The notes under the pieces: model-generated
What the model saw: the letters and a program-made list of their open reading frames with translations, nothing else
The model's database searches: none
What the model was told of the DNA's origin: nothing
Source of the DNA: Hypericum androsaemum
Taxonomy: Eukaryota; Streptophyta; Magnoliopsida; Malpighiales; Hypericaceae
Reading direction: 5' to 3'
Assembly (NCBI GenBank): GCA_963995505.1
Contig: OZ023185.1
Span: 18,239,691-18,303,690, forward strand
Length of the DNA: 64,000 nucleotides
Shown: piece after piece, positions 1-10,608 of the stretch
How the letters are laid out: the number at the start of each line of letters is the position of its first letter
Position numbering within the stretch: position 1 is the stretch's first letter
Made by a program: the position numbers and the translations under genes

Positions 1-1290
1 CTTTGCTGTTTGTTTTACGCTCTTCTTTTGTGCCCGCCCTTGGTTGATGACTTTTTCGGTGTTGTTCTGTCAAGCTTGAGTGATCTGTCTTGGTGGGATT
101 GTAAGGAGGTCATTGTAATCAGTTGTCCCTGCGAGAATGCTGGTCGTCGAGTAGAAAAAAGCTTCCTGATGCTCGTGCTTGCTGACTGTATCTAGAGGTT
201 TGCTAAGAATTTCTATCTCCCGGAACTGTAATGTTGTAGCTTACATCCTCTGACTTTGTGAACTTGGGCTACTGAGGAAGTTCAACTAGAAAGGCTGATG
301 TGAATAAGAATTTTATGCAGTGCTTGTATGTCGTGGAGGGTCTAGTGAGTCAGTTTATGTTAAGCCACCGGAATAAAATATTTATTTTGTTCCTCACAAG
401 AAACGAGGTTGCATATCAGTTTAGCTTGTACTTGTTCCCATTTGCCGTGAAGTTCAAGTTCCACCCGAGGTTTCCCAAGACTGTACTTCCTACTGGATGT
501 TAGTAATTTCGGATTCCTCAAGTGGCCTAGCATGAACAACACAACGGCTTGTGGAGTGAATGTCCAGAGGTGGCTGGTTCATCAGTTACCTCCTGCAAAC
601 TCAGCAAGTAGTGTATAGAGTTGCTGGTTCATAGCTAGCGTCTGTTAGACTTGTATTGGAAACTAACCACAGATGCAGCTACTTGTTGCTAATAGAGACA
701 ACCCGGTCATAACTCAAACATAAGAGTTCGGTAGTACTTCCTGGTTTCTATCTGCAGTATTTTACCTTTCCTATGAAGTATTTGGGCAAGTAATTGATCG
801 GAATGATGAGGATCAGGTCCGGCATTCTCCGCGGACGAGATAGCTAGAGCTACTCTGCAGAATCAGTTATCAATCATGCTTTAGCAAAAAGGCTTCTTGC
901 TGAAGTAGAACACTATGCAAGTACATACCTTGGGTTATACAATATACTACTACCCAGGTTTTTTAGTGCCAGCAAATTCTTCTTTTAACTATATCTTACT
1001 GGGACATTTGAGCACTTGCACTATGATATAAAACTTATTGGAGGGTTCTAGAGACAGTAGATCGTAAGAAACGCAAAACAAAACTCCAGCTTTACAACGT
1101 TCCCTCATTGATCAACCTACAAATACCAGCTTAACTTGTTCAGATTGTTTAGGAAGTTTAATTCTTGAGAAACGTTACTAACTTTTAAGTAGGAAATAGA
1201 GTTCCATTTCCCAGAAAATAAGAAAATTCAACTCTCTTTTGAAATTTCAAACAAACTGGTCGAAATTAAGTTAGCAGAAAACGAAGGTCC
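1..1290. other. Intergenic stretch, no supported gene
   Basis: I see no coding exon that can be defended here. The open frames in the first 500 bases are short, start at non-ATG codons and match no family that I recognise. The stretch could be the 3' untranslated end of a gene lying to the left of the window. Confidence 0.4.
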
Positions 1291-1308
1291 ACAAAAAAAA
1301 GTGAAGTA

Positions 1309-1456
1309 TGGGCCGAACCTGTTAAGCCCATAGACTAATTGGGCCCAGGTCTTCATCAGTCGCAAGTTATACCAGCTAATGACCCAATTACCATTTGCCT
1401 TGCGCCCACGCCGCTCCTCACTAAAACCCTAAATCTCCAAACAGTCGTATATAAAT
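1309..1456 (+). promoter_or_regulatory. Site II / telo-box promoter with TATA box
   Basis: Three TGGGCY (site II) motifs lie at 1309-1314, 1325-1330 (inverted) and 1340-1347. They are followed by a telo-box AAACCCTAA at 1424-1432 and a TATA box at 1448-1456. In plants this combination is typical of genes for ribosomal proteins and other growth-related functions. The order and spacing in front of the ATG at 1495 fit a real core promoter. The gene that it drives could not be identified. Confidence 0.55.
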
Positions 1457-1494
1457 CCACTCTCCTCCATCTATTGGATAATTCGTTGGCCGCC

Positions 1495-1599
1495 ATGGCC
1501 ACGATCTCTTCCGAAATCTGGGTTTGCGCTTACCTCTCTTCTTTACTTTTTCTTCTTCCATCGCTCTCTTATTTTTTTTTTCTTCGTCTTTTGAAGTGA
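1495..1599 (+). CDS. Candidate first exon, product unknown
   Basis: An ATG at 1495 lies in a strong plant start context (GCCGCCATGG), about 40 bases after a TATA box and a telo-box. The frame begins MATISSEIW and then becomes low-complexity Leu/Phe/Ser sequence that looks like intron rather than protein, so the true exon probably ends near 1520. No continuing exon was found. A CAG at about 1730 could be an acceptor, but the frame after it is not recognisable. This may be the stub of a truncated gene or a gene with distant exons. The product is unknown. Confidence 0.25.
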   Translation: MATISSEIWVCAYLSSLLFLLPSLSYFFFLRLLK

Positions 1600-2533
1600 A
1601 AAAAACGCAAGTCAGCTTCTTGATTGGGTGCGAAACAATCGATCCAATCAATTATATATCACATAAACTTGCAACAGAAAACCTCAAAAGCCAGTACCAC
1701 TCGCCTGGATCTGATACCCTTGTGATTTTCCAGGCCCTTGTATTACTGGCACAGTTATATTTATTTCAATCAATTTATTTGCTTTGTTTCCTTCAAAAAT
1801 GGAAATTTGTGATATGTTTAACAAAAAGGCAAACGCACTCCGTCGCTGAACAGTTTAAAATGTTTTGAGACAATTTCTTCGTTTGCGATATTGAATCCGG
1901 CTTACTCGCCCGTGAGGTCCTCAACTCAATCTCGGTTGCCTCACCGGGCACATAGTTGGATTACATTTTTTATTTTCACACGATTAATAATTCAAAATTA
2001 GTAATTATGATATTGGTGACGCGGCGGCGTCCTAAATTGGTGGCGCGATGATGGGAGGGGAAATCAGAGATCTGTCTTGGGAATTTTCTGGAAGCCATGT
2101 TTTTTGGGATGGAGAACATGCGTTGGCCGGTGGGATTTTGCCTTTGTGTTTCCCTCGAACGACCGACCGACCGCCCGCTCTAGTAGCTGGAAAATAAGTC
2201 TGACCTGGTGTGTGAACATGACGACGGTGAAGTGGCCGAAGAGTTGGGCCCACTGTTAATTGCGTCCCATGAATGGCTTAGGCTGAACATGGATGTTCTT
2301 GAACCGCTGGTTCCATGCTTTATAAAATGCCGGAACTTTTCCTACAAAGTTTTGAGATTTTTCAAGGAACTGTTAATTGCAGATATGGTCATTTTTTAGG
2401 TTTATTTCCCAAAGAATCACAAATTGATCTAGTTCTACGGTACCGAAATCATTTACGCTTTCATGGATAAAGCAGCAGTTCCTAAAAATTGAAGCGGTAA
2501 CTTGTGAAGAAGGTCCTGAGATGGTTTTTTTTT

Positions 2534-3233
2534 GGTCAAATTGCCGTCAGGTCACTGGTGTTTGCTTAAATCACTATTTTAGTCTCTGCTTTTTCGAAAT
2601 CGAAACTTGTTCCCCTAGTTTGCTTTTATTGAACTCTAAGGTCCCTCGCTAATGTCATCATTCGATTTATTATATTTTATTCATTAATTTTAGACTTTGC
2701 TACCCTTAAAAATCAAGCAAATTACTTGTCTTCTTCTCCGGCCATCCATCCTTTTTCTTCGACAACTGTTTTTTCTTCTCCGGTAAATAAAATCACGAGG
2801 AGAGGACGAGGCCCTCAAGGTTCTTGGCCAAGCCGGACTCGATCTCGGCTAGTGGTCCTCGATGTTGTCGGTGAGCTTATTGAGGGCTTTGCTCTGCTGC
2901 TGCAAGTCCTTCAATTGGTCCTCGATGTGGTCGGTAAGCTTATCGAGGGTTTTTTTTCTAGGTTTTATTCTTCCTTGGTTTTTGGAGGTCGTCGGAGCCT
3001 AACTGGAGAAGATGACAAGATTGTTTGGTGGTCGTCGCCGGAGCCTAGCCGGAGAAGATAATTTTTTGTTTTTTATTATAAGGGTAAAACTGTCATTTTT
3101 AAATTATTTTGACTGATGACATCAATAGTTGACTCTTAGAGACCTTAGAGTATAATAAAAGTAAACTAGGGGGACTGAAGTTTCGATTTTAAAACAGCAG
3201 GAACTAAAACAGTGATTTAAGACAATTTGCTCC
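2534..3233. mobile_element. MULE-like element with ~120-bp terminal inverted repeats
   Basis: The first ~120 bases (GGTCAAATTG, then text around AAATCACTATTTTAG and GAACTCTAAGGTCCCT) recur inverted at 3110-3233. The element is about 700 bp. The flanking 9-mers (2525-2533 and 3234-3242) are T-rich and match at 8 of 9 positions, as expected for a Mutator-like target duplication, although low complexity weakens this. The centre is GC-richer and holds an imperfect repeat around a CCTCGATGT motif near 2860 and 2920. It could be captured host sequence, but no protein is recognisable. Confidence 0.6.
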
Positions 3234-3627
3234 TTTTTGTTTTGAAAAGGTACCGTTATGGTTCAATATACTTTAGCCGGGTTCAAGTTTTGGTTTCGAA
3301 ATCATCGGTTGGACGGATCTATTCGAACCGGTGGCGAAGACTAGAATGGCTAACTAGTATGCGACTGGGTCCTATTTGGAGTGGTGCAGGGAATAAGTAT
3401 CGGATCAGCACAAAAAGACCAATGCTTTTATTAACCCAAAATGTGCTGAGTTACGTAGTGTCTTCAGCTGAATCTAGACACCGATCCGTATTGGAAAGTA
3501 CAACTTTGTCGTTCACAATTAAGCCTCACCATTTCTCACAATCCTCGCGGCACCAAGTATAGACAATTCCAGCTCACTTTTGATCCAACAAATTTGCGTC
3601 CAATAACCAACCAAGGACCCTAATAGG

Positions 3628-4692
3628 CACGGGCGGAGATACATTTAATATTGTGGGACAATTGTCCCACTTAAAATTTTTTTGTTTGATAATTAAATAT
3701 ATTTTTTAATGTATGTCCCCACTAAAATTAGAAATTGACCTCACTAAAAAATTAATCAACCTAAAAATTGAAACCAGAATGACCCATTACCGACTTATCA
3801 TATGCTAGTCGGACCCAAGAAAGTGTATTCCAAATGTCAAACAAGTTATCGAGTTCGAATAGAATTTGACTATATGCAAAAGAGTTCTATTCCCTTTCTG
3901 AATAGAATCACCGATTTTATATATTGAATTGCAGTTCCTCCTCATATAAGGAACCAACCCTAGAGCTCCCTCAAAAAAATAAAAAAGAAAGAAACGGAAC
4001 GTCCAACCCAAGCAGACCAGCGTTTGGGGGTCAACTTGGAATATGGTGAATTACCTTTTCTTCTTTCTTTGATTAAAGGGTCACGTATATGATATCTATC
4101 TCTATTGTTTGCATTATTTCTATTAGGTTAGGGTTTGGATTAGTTGTTAGGTTTTTTCTTGAATTCATAATTGGTTAGAACTCTATTTCCTATTCGATAC
4201 CGAACATATTGGGTGATGATGGTAGACTTCGTCATTAGATATTTTGACACTGGATACTCAGTTGGATAATTATATTGCTGACATAAGATCTAATGATAAA
4301 TTTTATGATATAAAGTGGTTCGATATTTTGGCTCAAAAATTGGTACAAACATAGAGAGATCTCATTTATCCTACGGTATTTCGGCTCCTAAAATTAGTTT
4401 TGATATTACCGGTTGCGACTGCAAGTGTTGAGAGAGCCTTTTATGCCACGAATATTTTGAAGAATCGTCTTCGCAACAAAATGGGAGATCAATTGCTAGC
4501 TGATTATTTAATTACGTATATCGAGAAAGACGTATTTGATTGTATTGACAATGTAACTATTATGGAGCGATTTCAATGCATGAGTAATCGTAGAGGACAA
4601 TTATAAATGTTGTAATTACAATTTACATACGTTGAACTTTTTGAAAAAAAATTATATTGCCTCCATTCCCCAAATTTTCTGGCTCCGCCCTG
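3628..4692 (+). mobile_element. hAT deletion derivative, copy 1
   Basis: The ends are CACGGGCGGAGA and the inverse of GCTCCGCCCTG. They are flanked by a perfect 8-bp target duplication CTAATAGG (3620-3627 and 4693-4700), the hAT hallmark. The right half encodes the C-terminal dimerisation part of a hAT transposase: ILPVATASVERAF, then KNRLRNKMGDQLLADYLI, ending at a stop at 4606. The frame can be followed left to about 4255 through one nonsense codon (TAG after KLVQT). The rest of the transposase is missing, so the element is non-autonomous. It is about 93% alike by eye to copy 2 at 5305-6360 and shares the same nonsense codon. Confidence 0.88.
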
Positions 4693-4988
4693 CTAATAGG
4701 CTACTAAAAATTAATGCCTCCACCTTGGTCAAAGGGGCGAACCTTTTTTTGCTGATTTTAGACGTACGCTTTTCTCTGCCTCACGTTTAGACAACTTCCA
4801 AGCCGAGTGTCAATTCTCTCCTTTGGTGTTACTCTTTCTTGCAAGTGCCAATTCGTTGTCCCAATACCCTACATTGAAGGGTTTCATATTGAACTTGAAG
4901 AATCAGTCTCGTTGAAGAGTAAAGACCCTCGAGAAAAGTTCGGGTTTCGGAAGGATCTGTAGATTGCATACCAAGCTAAATGCAAATA

Positions 4989-6494
4989 ATGGATCCCGCG
5001 GAGCTGCGCCGGGTGTTCCAGATGTTCGATAAGAACGGGGACGGGAAGATCACGAGGAAAGAGCTGAGCGACTCGTTACAAAACCTCGGGATCTACATAC
5101 CCGAGAAGGACATGGTACAGTACAGATGATCGAGAAGATAGACGTGAACAGGGACGGTTTCGTGGATGTAGAAGAGTTCGGGGTGTTGTATCGGACGATA
5201 ATGGACGAGAGGGAAGACATGAGGGAAGCGTTCAAAGTGTTCGATCAGAACGGGGACGGGTTCATCACGGTGGAGGAGTTGCGGTCGGTTTGTCTTCGTT
5301 GGGGCAGGGGCGGAGCTACATTTAATAATTGCCCCACTTAAATTTTTTTTTTTATAACTAGATATATTTTTTAATGTATGTCCCCACTAGAATTAGAAAT
5401 TGACCCCACTAAAAAATTAATCAACCTAAAAATTAAAACCAGAATGACCCATTACCGACTTATCATATGCTAGTCGGACCCAAGAAAGTGTGTTCCAAAT
5501 GTCAAACAAGTTATCGAGTTCGAATAGAATTTGACTATATGCAAAAGAGTTCTATTCCCTTTCTGGATAGAATCACCGTTTTTATATATTGAATTGCAGT
5601 TCCTCCTCATATAAGGAACCAACCCTAGAGCTCCCTCAAAAAAAGAAAAAAGAAAAAAATAGAACGTCTAACCCAAGCAAACCAGAACGCGTTTGGGGGT
5701 CAACTTGAAATATGATGAGTTACCTTTTCTTCTTTCTTTGATTAAAGGGTCACGTATATGATATCTATCCCTATTGTTTGCATTATTTTCATTAGGTTAG
5801 GGTTTGGATTAGTTGTTAGGTTTTGTCTTGAATTCATAATTGGTTAGAACTCTATTTTCTATCCGATACCAAACATATTGGACGATGATGGTAGACTTCG
5901 TCATTGGATATCTTGACACTGGATACTCAGTTGGATAATTATATTGTTGACATAAGATCTAATGATAAATTTTATGATATAAAGAGGTTCGATATTTTGG
6001 CTCAGAAGTTGGTGCAAACATAGAGAGATCTCATTTATCCTACGGTATTTCGGCTCTTGAAATTAGCTTTGATATTACCGGTTGCGACTGCAAGTGTTGA
6101 GAGAGCCTTTTATGCCATGAATATTTTGAAGAATCGTCTTTGCAACAAGATGGGAGATCAATTGCTAGCTGATTATTTAATTATGTATATCAAGAAAGAC
6201 GTATTTGATTGTATTGACAATGTAGCTATTATGGAGCGATTTCAACGCATGAGTAATCGTAGAAGACAATTATAAATGTTGTAATTACAATTTACATACG
6301 TTGAATTTTAAAAAAAAATTATATTCCTTCTATTCCCCAAATTTTCTGGCTCTGTACCTGGGCTGAAGCAAGGGCGGACGATAGAGGACTGCAAAAAGAT
6401 GATAATGAAGGTGGACGTGGACGGGGACGGGATGGTCGATTTCAACGAGTTCAAACAGATGATGAAAGGTGGTGGCTTCGCTGCTTTAGGATGA
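4989..6494 (+). pseudogene. Calmodulin-like protein gene (four EF-hands), broken by frameshifts and a hAT insertion
   Basis: The ATG is at 4989 and the protein opens [19 protein letters not shown]. All four EF-hand loops are visible: [39 protein letters not shown] and, after the insertion, [13 protein letters not shown]. The stop is at 6492-6494 after GGGFAALG. This is a CML3/5/7-type calcium sensor, usually about 150 residues with no intron. Three lesions are visible. A 5-bp tandem duplication (TACAG twice near 5117-5126) shifts the frame. One base is missing near 5290 compared with the expected VLSSLG reading. A 1056-bp hAT element splits the region between EF-hands 3 and 4. A second hAT element begins six bases after the stop codon, and a third ends about 300 bp upstream. 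No normal product is possible. Confidence 0.88.
5305..6360 (+). mobile_element. hAT deletion derivative, copy 2, inside the CML gene
   Basis: It begins CAGGGGCGGAGCTAC and is collinear with copy 1 at 3628-4692. It encodes the same C-terminal transposase remnant (stop at 6273-6275) and the same upstream TAG. The left side is clean. The right end reads GGCTCTGTACCTG and joins the host reading (GGGCTGAAGCAAGG), so part of the right terminus and the second target duplication seem to be lost. The flanking host codons rejoin to give the EF-hand linker, which fixes the insertion point within a few bases. Confidence 0.85.
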
Positions 6495-6500
6495 TCCACT

Positions 6501-8100
6501 TAGACCTGGCCACGAATTGAATCCGATTCGTGATTCGATTCGATTCGATTCGATTCGTAAAAAATTCGATTCGATTCGACAATAATTCGATTCGTCAAAA
6601 AATTCGATTCGAATTCGTCATGATAAGAATTGAATACGGTTCAAGTTTTTTGTAATTCGTCAAACCGGCGAATTCAATTCGAATTCGTTTTGAGAATTCG
6701 ATTCGTATCAAATTCGAATTGAATGCATAAAAATTCAAAAAAAAGGGGGGGGAGCGGCGGGAATAAAAAAAAGGGAGGGGTGGGGCCGGGAATTTAAAAA
6801 AAGGGGGGGGCGGGAATTTAAAAAGGGGGGGGTTTATTTGGATTTCGCTGACGTCAGCGCTTGCGTCAGCATTAGGGGTAAATTACCCTTTTTTCTTATT
6901 ATTTTTTTTGTTACCGTTTTAATCCATAGGTTATCGTTTTTTTTACTGTTGGTACTTTTAAAATTTTTTTTTATAAATTCAGAATTTCTTCCCAACTCTA
7001 TAAATACCACCTCTTATTCTTCAAATTTTACACATTCCAATCTCAATTCTCTACTTCTCTTATTGAAAATTTGAGCTATATAAATTCTCCCTCAAGTTTA
7101 CTAATTAGATATATTAGTCATACTTCTCATATAATTACTCTTATTACTATATATTTAATCTTTGTACTCAAGATGGAATTAAAGCTTTAGACTCTACATT
7201 AGGACCAATTAAACAAGCACTTAATTTATTATGGGCTCGCCCAAAATTGCTAAAGGATTGGAAAAAATTTTGCAAATTAAACAACATGAAACCAAAACGT
7301 TTTCCACAAGATGTTCAACATCGTTGGAATTCGACTTATGATCAAACTAATAATATTATGTTACAACCTTACCATTGGGACCTTGTAGAAAAACTAAATG
7401 AGCTTTTAGAATGTTTTAATTATGCTACACATCTTTTATCGGGTATTTATTATCCTACATCTCATTTACTATTATGCAACCGTTTTTATGCCGAACATTA
7501 AAATTGATAGTTTACAAAAAGATATTATGGATTTAATGAGTGAATATAGTATTAGGAATAATGCTTCTACATTTAATGAACCAACTCCCTCTCCCTCACA
7601 AGGTAAAAAATTAAGTTTTACGGAAAGATTGCTAATGAAAAAACAAAAAAGACCCCGAGGAATAAGTTTAACCAATTCGGAATTTGATTTATATCTTAAC
7701 ACACAATTTGATATTTCATTTGTCAAATCTTCTAATTTTGCTTTATTAGAATGGTGGAACAACCATGTAGAACAATTTCTGGTTATGTCAATTGTTCCAA
7801 AAGAATTGCTTGCTTGTCCGATTTCGACGGTTGCCGTGGAAGTTGGAACAAGCATTTCGAAAATATGACAAAAATATTCAAAATATCAAAAAAAAAATTA
7901 GAGATTTTAGAATTTTTTAATTAAGTATTAAAATTATAGAATTAATTCGAATTCGATTCTAATTTGATTCTAATTCGAAAATTCATAATTCGTATTCGAT
8001 TTGTCTTGTGAAGAATTGAATATGGTTTAATGTTTTGATGAATTCGAATTCGAATAAATTCGATTCGAATTCGTCCAAATTCGAACCGTGGTCAGGTCTA
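6501..8100 (+). mobile_element. hAT element with decayed transposase at the CML stop codon
   Basis: The ends are TAGACCTGGCCACG and the inverse copy CGTGGTCAGGTCTA, flanked by a perfect 8-bp duplication GATCCACT (6493-6500 and 8101-8108). The first duplication overlaps the last two bases of the CML stop codon. Both subterminal regions are packed with short GATTCGATTCG / AATTCGAATTCG arrays, likely transposase-binding sites. Between 7168 and 7868 lies a broken transposase. One frame reads LKDWKKFCKLNN and QHRWNSTYDQTN; after a shift another reads EWWNNHVEQF and LLACPISTVAVE, the hAT C-terminal dimerisation region of the Ac/RICESLEEPER type. G-rich runs near 6745-6835 may be non-coding filler. 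Confidence 0.88.
7168..7868 (+). pseudogene. Remnant hAT transposase (RICESLEEPER-like)
   Basis: Two reading frames together cover the C-terminal half of a hAT transposase. The first (to about 7501) has the RWNSTYDQ block that typically follows the catalytic region. The second (to 7868) has the WWNNHVEQFL...VPKELLACPISTVAVE dimerisation block. At least one frameshift near 7500 separates them, and a stop follows shortly after. The N-terminal BED zinc finger and the first catalytic Asp are absent. It lies inside the 6501-8100 element and is not functional. Confidence 0.8.
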
Positions 8101-8109
8101 GATCCACTT

Positions 8110-8135
8110 GATATATATATATATATATATATATA
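8110..8135. repeat. (TA)n microsatellite
   Basis: An uninterrupted run of about twelve AT/TA dinucleotides lies just outside the right target duplication of the hAT element. Confidence 0.9.
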
Positions 8136-8149
8136 CTCTTTTTTTTGTT

Positions 8150-8703
8150 TTATTGAATGAAAAATTATAGAGAGGAAAATAGGGAATTGCCCGTGTGTTT
8201 ACATTCACTTTCAAAGCAAGTGATACAATTTCGATTCTGCGGGGATCATGATCCCGACGCTCCTTTTTGCGATTCATTTGATCCTAAAACCAGCCATATT
8301 TTTTGCTAATCAATTTTTGTTAATTCGTTTAGGTCTTGGATCGTTAGAGAAATTTCACTTGGTATCGTTTCAAGATTATTTTTCCGGAGATTTTTTTAGT
8401 TATTAAAAAAATCCTTATCAGAATAATTATTTAAAAAATTAAATTTATGACTGCCAACAAATACTTAGATTACTTACAAAAAAATTATTTTAACTTTAAT
8501 CATATCTTGAATTTGAATATCCGAATAAAACGTGCTAAATATGAGTGATTACAAACCAAAAAAAAAACATATGGTAAAATTCGCAGATTCCCAACTAAAA
8601 GAACACAATCGGACAGAAAAAGAGGAAAAAAGGTTAAACCTGAAAAGAAAGAAACCCAATTGGGCTTCGCCGCCATTAGTCTCGAGTAAGGAGGAGGAGG
8701 AAA
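8150..8703. other. Intergenic, 5' region of the CRM-domain gene
   Basis: This is AT-rich DNA without a gene. The last 50 bases carry an AAACCCAATTGGGCTTC block (site II-like) and GGAGGAGGAGGAAA just before the ATG at 8704. They probably belong to the promoter and 5' leader of the next gene. Confidence 0.4.
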
Positions 8704-10608
8704 ATGGCGAGAAGTGGGAGGTTTAGGGTTTTATCAGCTCCAGCGACGATGAGCTTACGATGCTCCGGCCACGTCATCACCAATCCCTTCTCAATGGTTC
8801 CCAAGTCGCTTCTCTATAGAAGCCCCAGGTTAGCTCTCTTTTTCCCCCTCTCCCCTCTTTTTCACCTCCCACAAAGAGGGATGTTATAAAGTTGCGTTCT
8901 TTTTTTTTTCCCGGTCCGGAAAATTTAGGCGGGTTGGACTAAACCCGGGATAAAATTGCGTTCTTTAGCTATTAGGGATTGCGTGTTTATGGTTGCGATC
9001 ATTCATTTGGGTAGTGAGTTTGCTCACGCTTTAGTAGTTTGGTTGATGTCATATGCAAGGCTTTTGCTCAGGGACCTGGCTGTAGACCGGGAATGCTTGT
9101 TGGGGACCTGCATCCGGTTGGGGCTGCGTGGATTCATTCCGGTCCGTCGGTGGATGACTTCTTGGCGAAAGTCGTGGATCCGCCTAAAACTGCGAATGTA
9201 GGTGGCGCTGGTGAGGCGAAGGCGAAGAGGAAAAAGTTGAAAGGGAAACGAGCAGTTGTCAAGTGGCTTAAGCTCTTTAGGTGGAAGAAGAAGAAGGAGC
9301 GTGAACGGATGACTGTTGATGAAAAGATTTTGTACAAGTTGAACAAGGTGAGCTCTGTTCTTGTCCTGCACGATCGATCAAACTTTGTTTATTGCATTTG
9401 CATCAGTTGTAGTGAAATGTCGCTGATCCAGCAAGGTCCGAGTTGGCTTGTTCACGCTTTTACCTTTAGTCGACTCTTCTGATTTGTTGGTTTCTCCTCA
9501 AAGGCTCGGAAGAAGGAAGAGAGGCTTGTTATGGCTCTACAGAAGATTGAGCCGAAAGAGTCGTCAGAAGCAACTCATGATCCAGAAATATTGACTCCAG
9601 AGGAGCATTTTTACTTTCTGAAGATGGGTCTCAAGTGCAAGAATTACGTTCCTGTTGGAAGACGAGGAATATACCAGGGCGTGATTCTTAACATGCACTT
9701 GCACTGGAAGAAGCACCAGACCCTGCAAGTGATTGTAAAGACATTCACCCCCGAGGAAGTGAAGGAGATTGCTGTTGAGTTGGCTCAATTGACTGGGGGA
9801 ATTGTGCTAGATATCCATGAACAGAATACTATAATCATGTACAGGGGAAAGAACTATACTCAACCACCAACAGAAATTATGTCACCCCGGGTTACGCTAT
9901 CTCGGAAAAAGGTATGTTCCCTTGCCAACTTTCTTAGCCAAGTCCCTTCTGATTCATAACGAGACCGACTCTATTCCTATGTTACTAACTACCATGTGTA
10001 TGCATTAATCCTTATGTCGTCTTCCGAATGCTAAGCTTGTTATCCTTTTGACTCAGGCTCTAGATAAATCAAAATACGTGGAGAGTCTTAGAAATGTTAG
10101 GCGGTTTATTCCAAGACTCGAGCAGGAGCTCAAGTTGCTGCAAGCACGGACGCCAAAAGGACCTGGAACTACATCTGATGATTTTGAAGGAACCACAAAG
10201 TCTGACATTGACTTGCTTGAGCCTCAGAGTCTTACAGACATGTCAGCAGCGGAGAACTCAGCAAAGCGGCGGGGACTGTATAAGGGAAAAAAGGAGAATT
10301 ACTTGGAGTCGGCTTCTGATGCAGAAATAATATCAGATACAGAAGATTTAACCGACATTTTTGAGACAGACTCGGACACTGATACGGAGAAGGAACCCGA
10401 GCGTCGTCTATATTTGGACCAGTTTGAACGATTCCCAGTTGAAAATGGTGGAGAATCTGATGATTTTGAGGAGCACCTGAGGCAAATTTCTTTGGAATCA
10501 AAATCAGCTAAAGCCCCAGAGAAAGACTCCACCAGTTCACCAACCTTTGACGAGGTTGATCTCATATTCCTGCGTGCTGCTTCCCTTTTGAAGAATAAGA
10601 GGAGATAA
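8704..10608 (+). CDS. CRM-domain RNA-binding protein (At3g25440-like), organellar
   Basis: This is a CRM (YhbY-like) domain protein, a plant family that binds group II intron RNA in chloroplasts or mitochondria. Proposed exons are 8704-8828, 9035-9347, 9504-9911 and 10057-10608. The phases agree and give about 465 residues. The N-terminus is basic and hydroxylated, like a transit peptide. A Lys/Arg-rich stretch (KAKRKKLKGKRAVVKWLKLF) precedes the CRM domain in exon 3. That domain opens LTPEEHFYFLKMGLKCKNYV and contains the GxxG loop GRRGIY, then NMHLHWKKHQTL, TFTPEEVKEIA and IIMYRGKNY. Exon 4 adds an acidic C-terminal tail rich in Asp/Glu/Ser. The exon 2 acceptor (CTTTAG before 9035) is the least certain; 9060 and 9072 are out of phase with exon 1. 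Length and order fit the single-CRM protein At3g25440. The specific RNA target is unknown. Confidence 0.85.

Noticed and set aside
10..503. Two small frames at the left edge
   Set aside because: Both start at TTG or lack context, contain no domain and could be 3' untranslated sequence.
1495..1600. Idea that the first exon belongs to ribosomal protein L28
   Set aside because: The promoter type and the MAT start agree, but the following residues do not match that family and no second exon was found.
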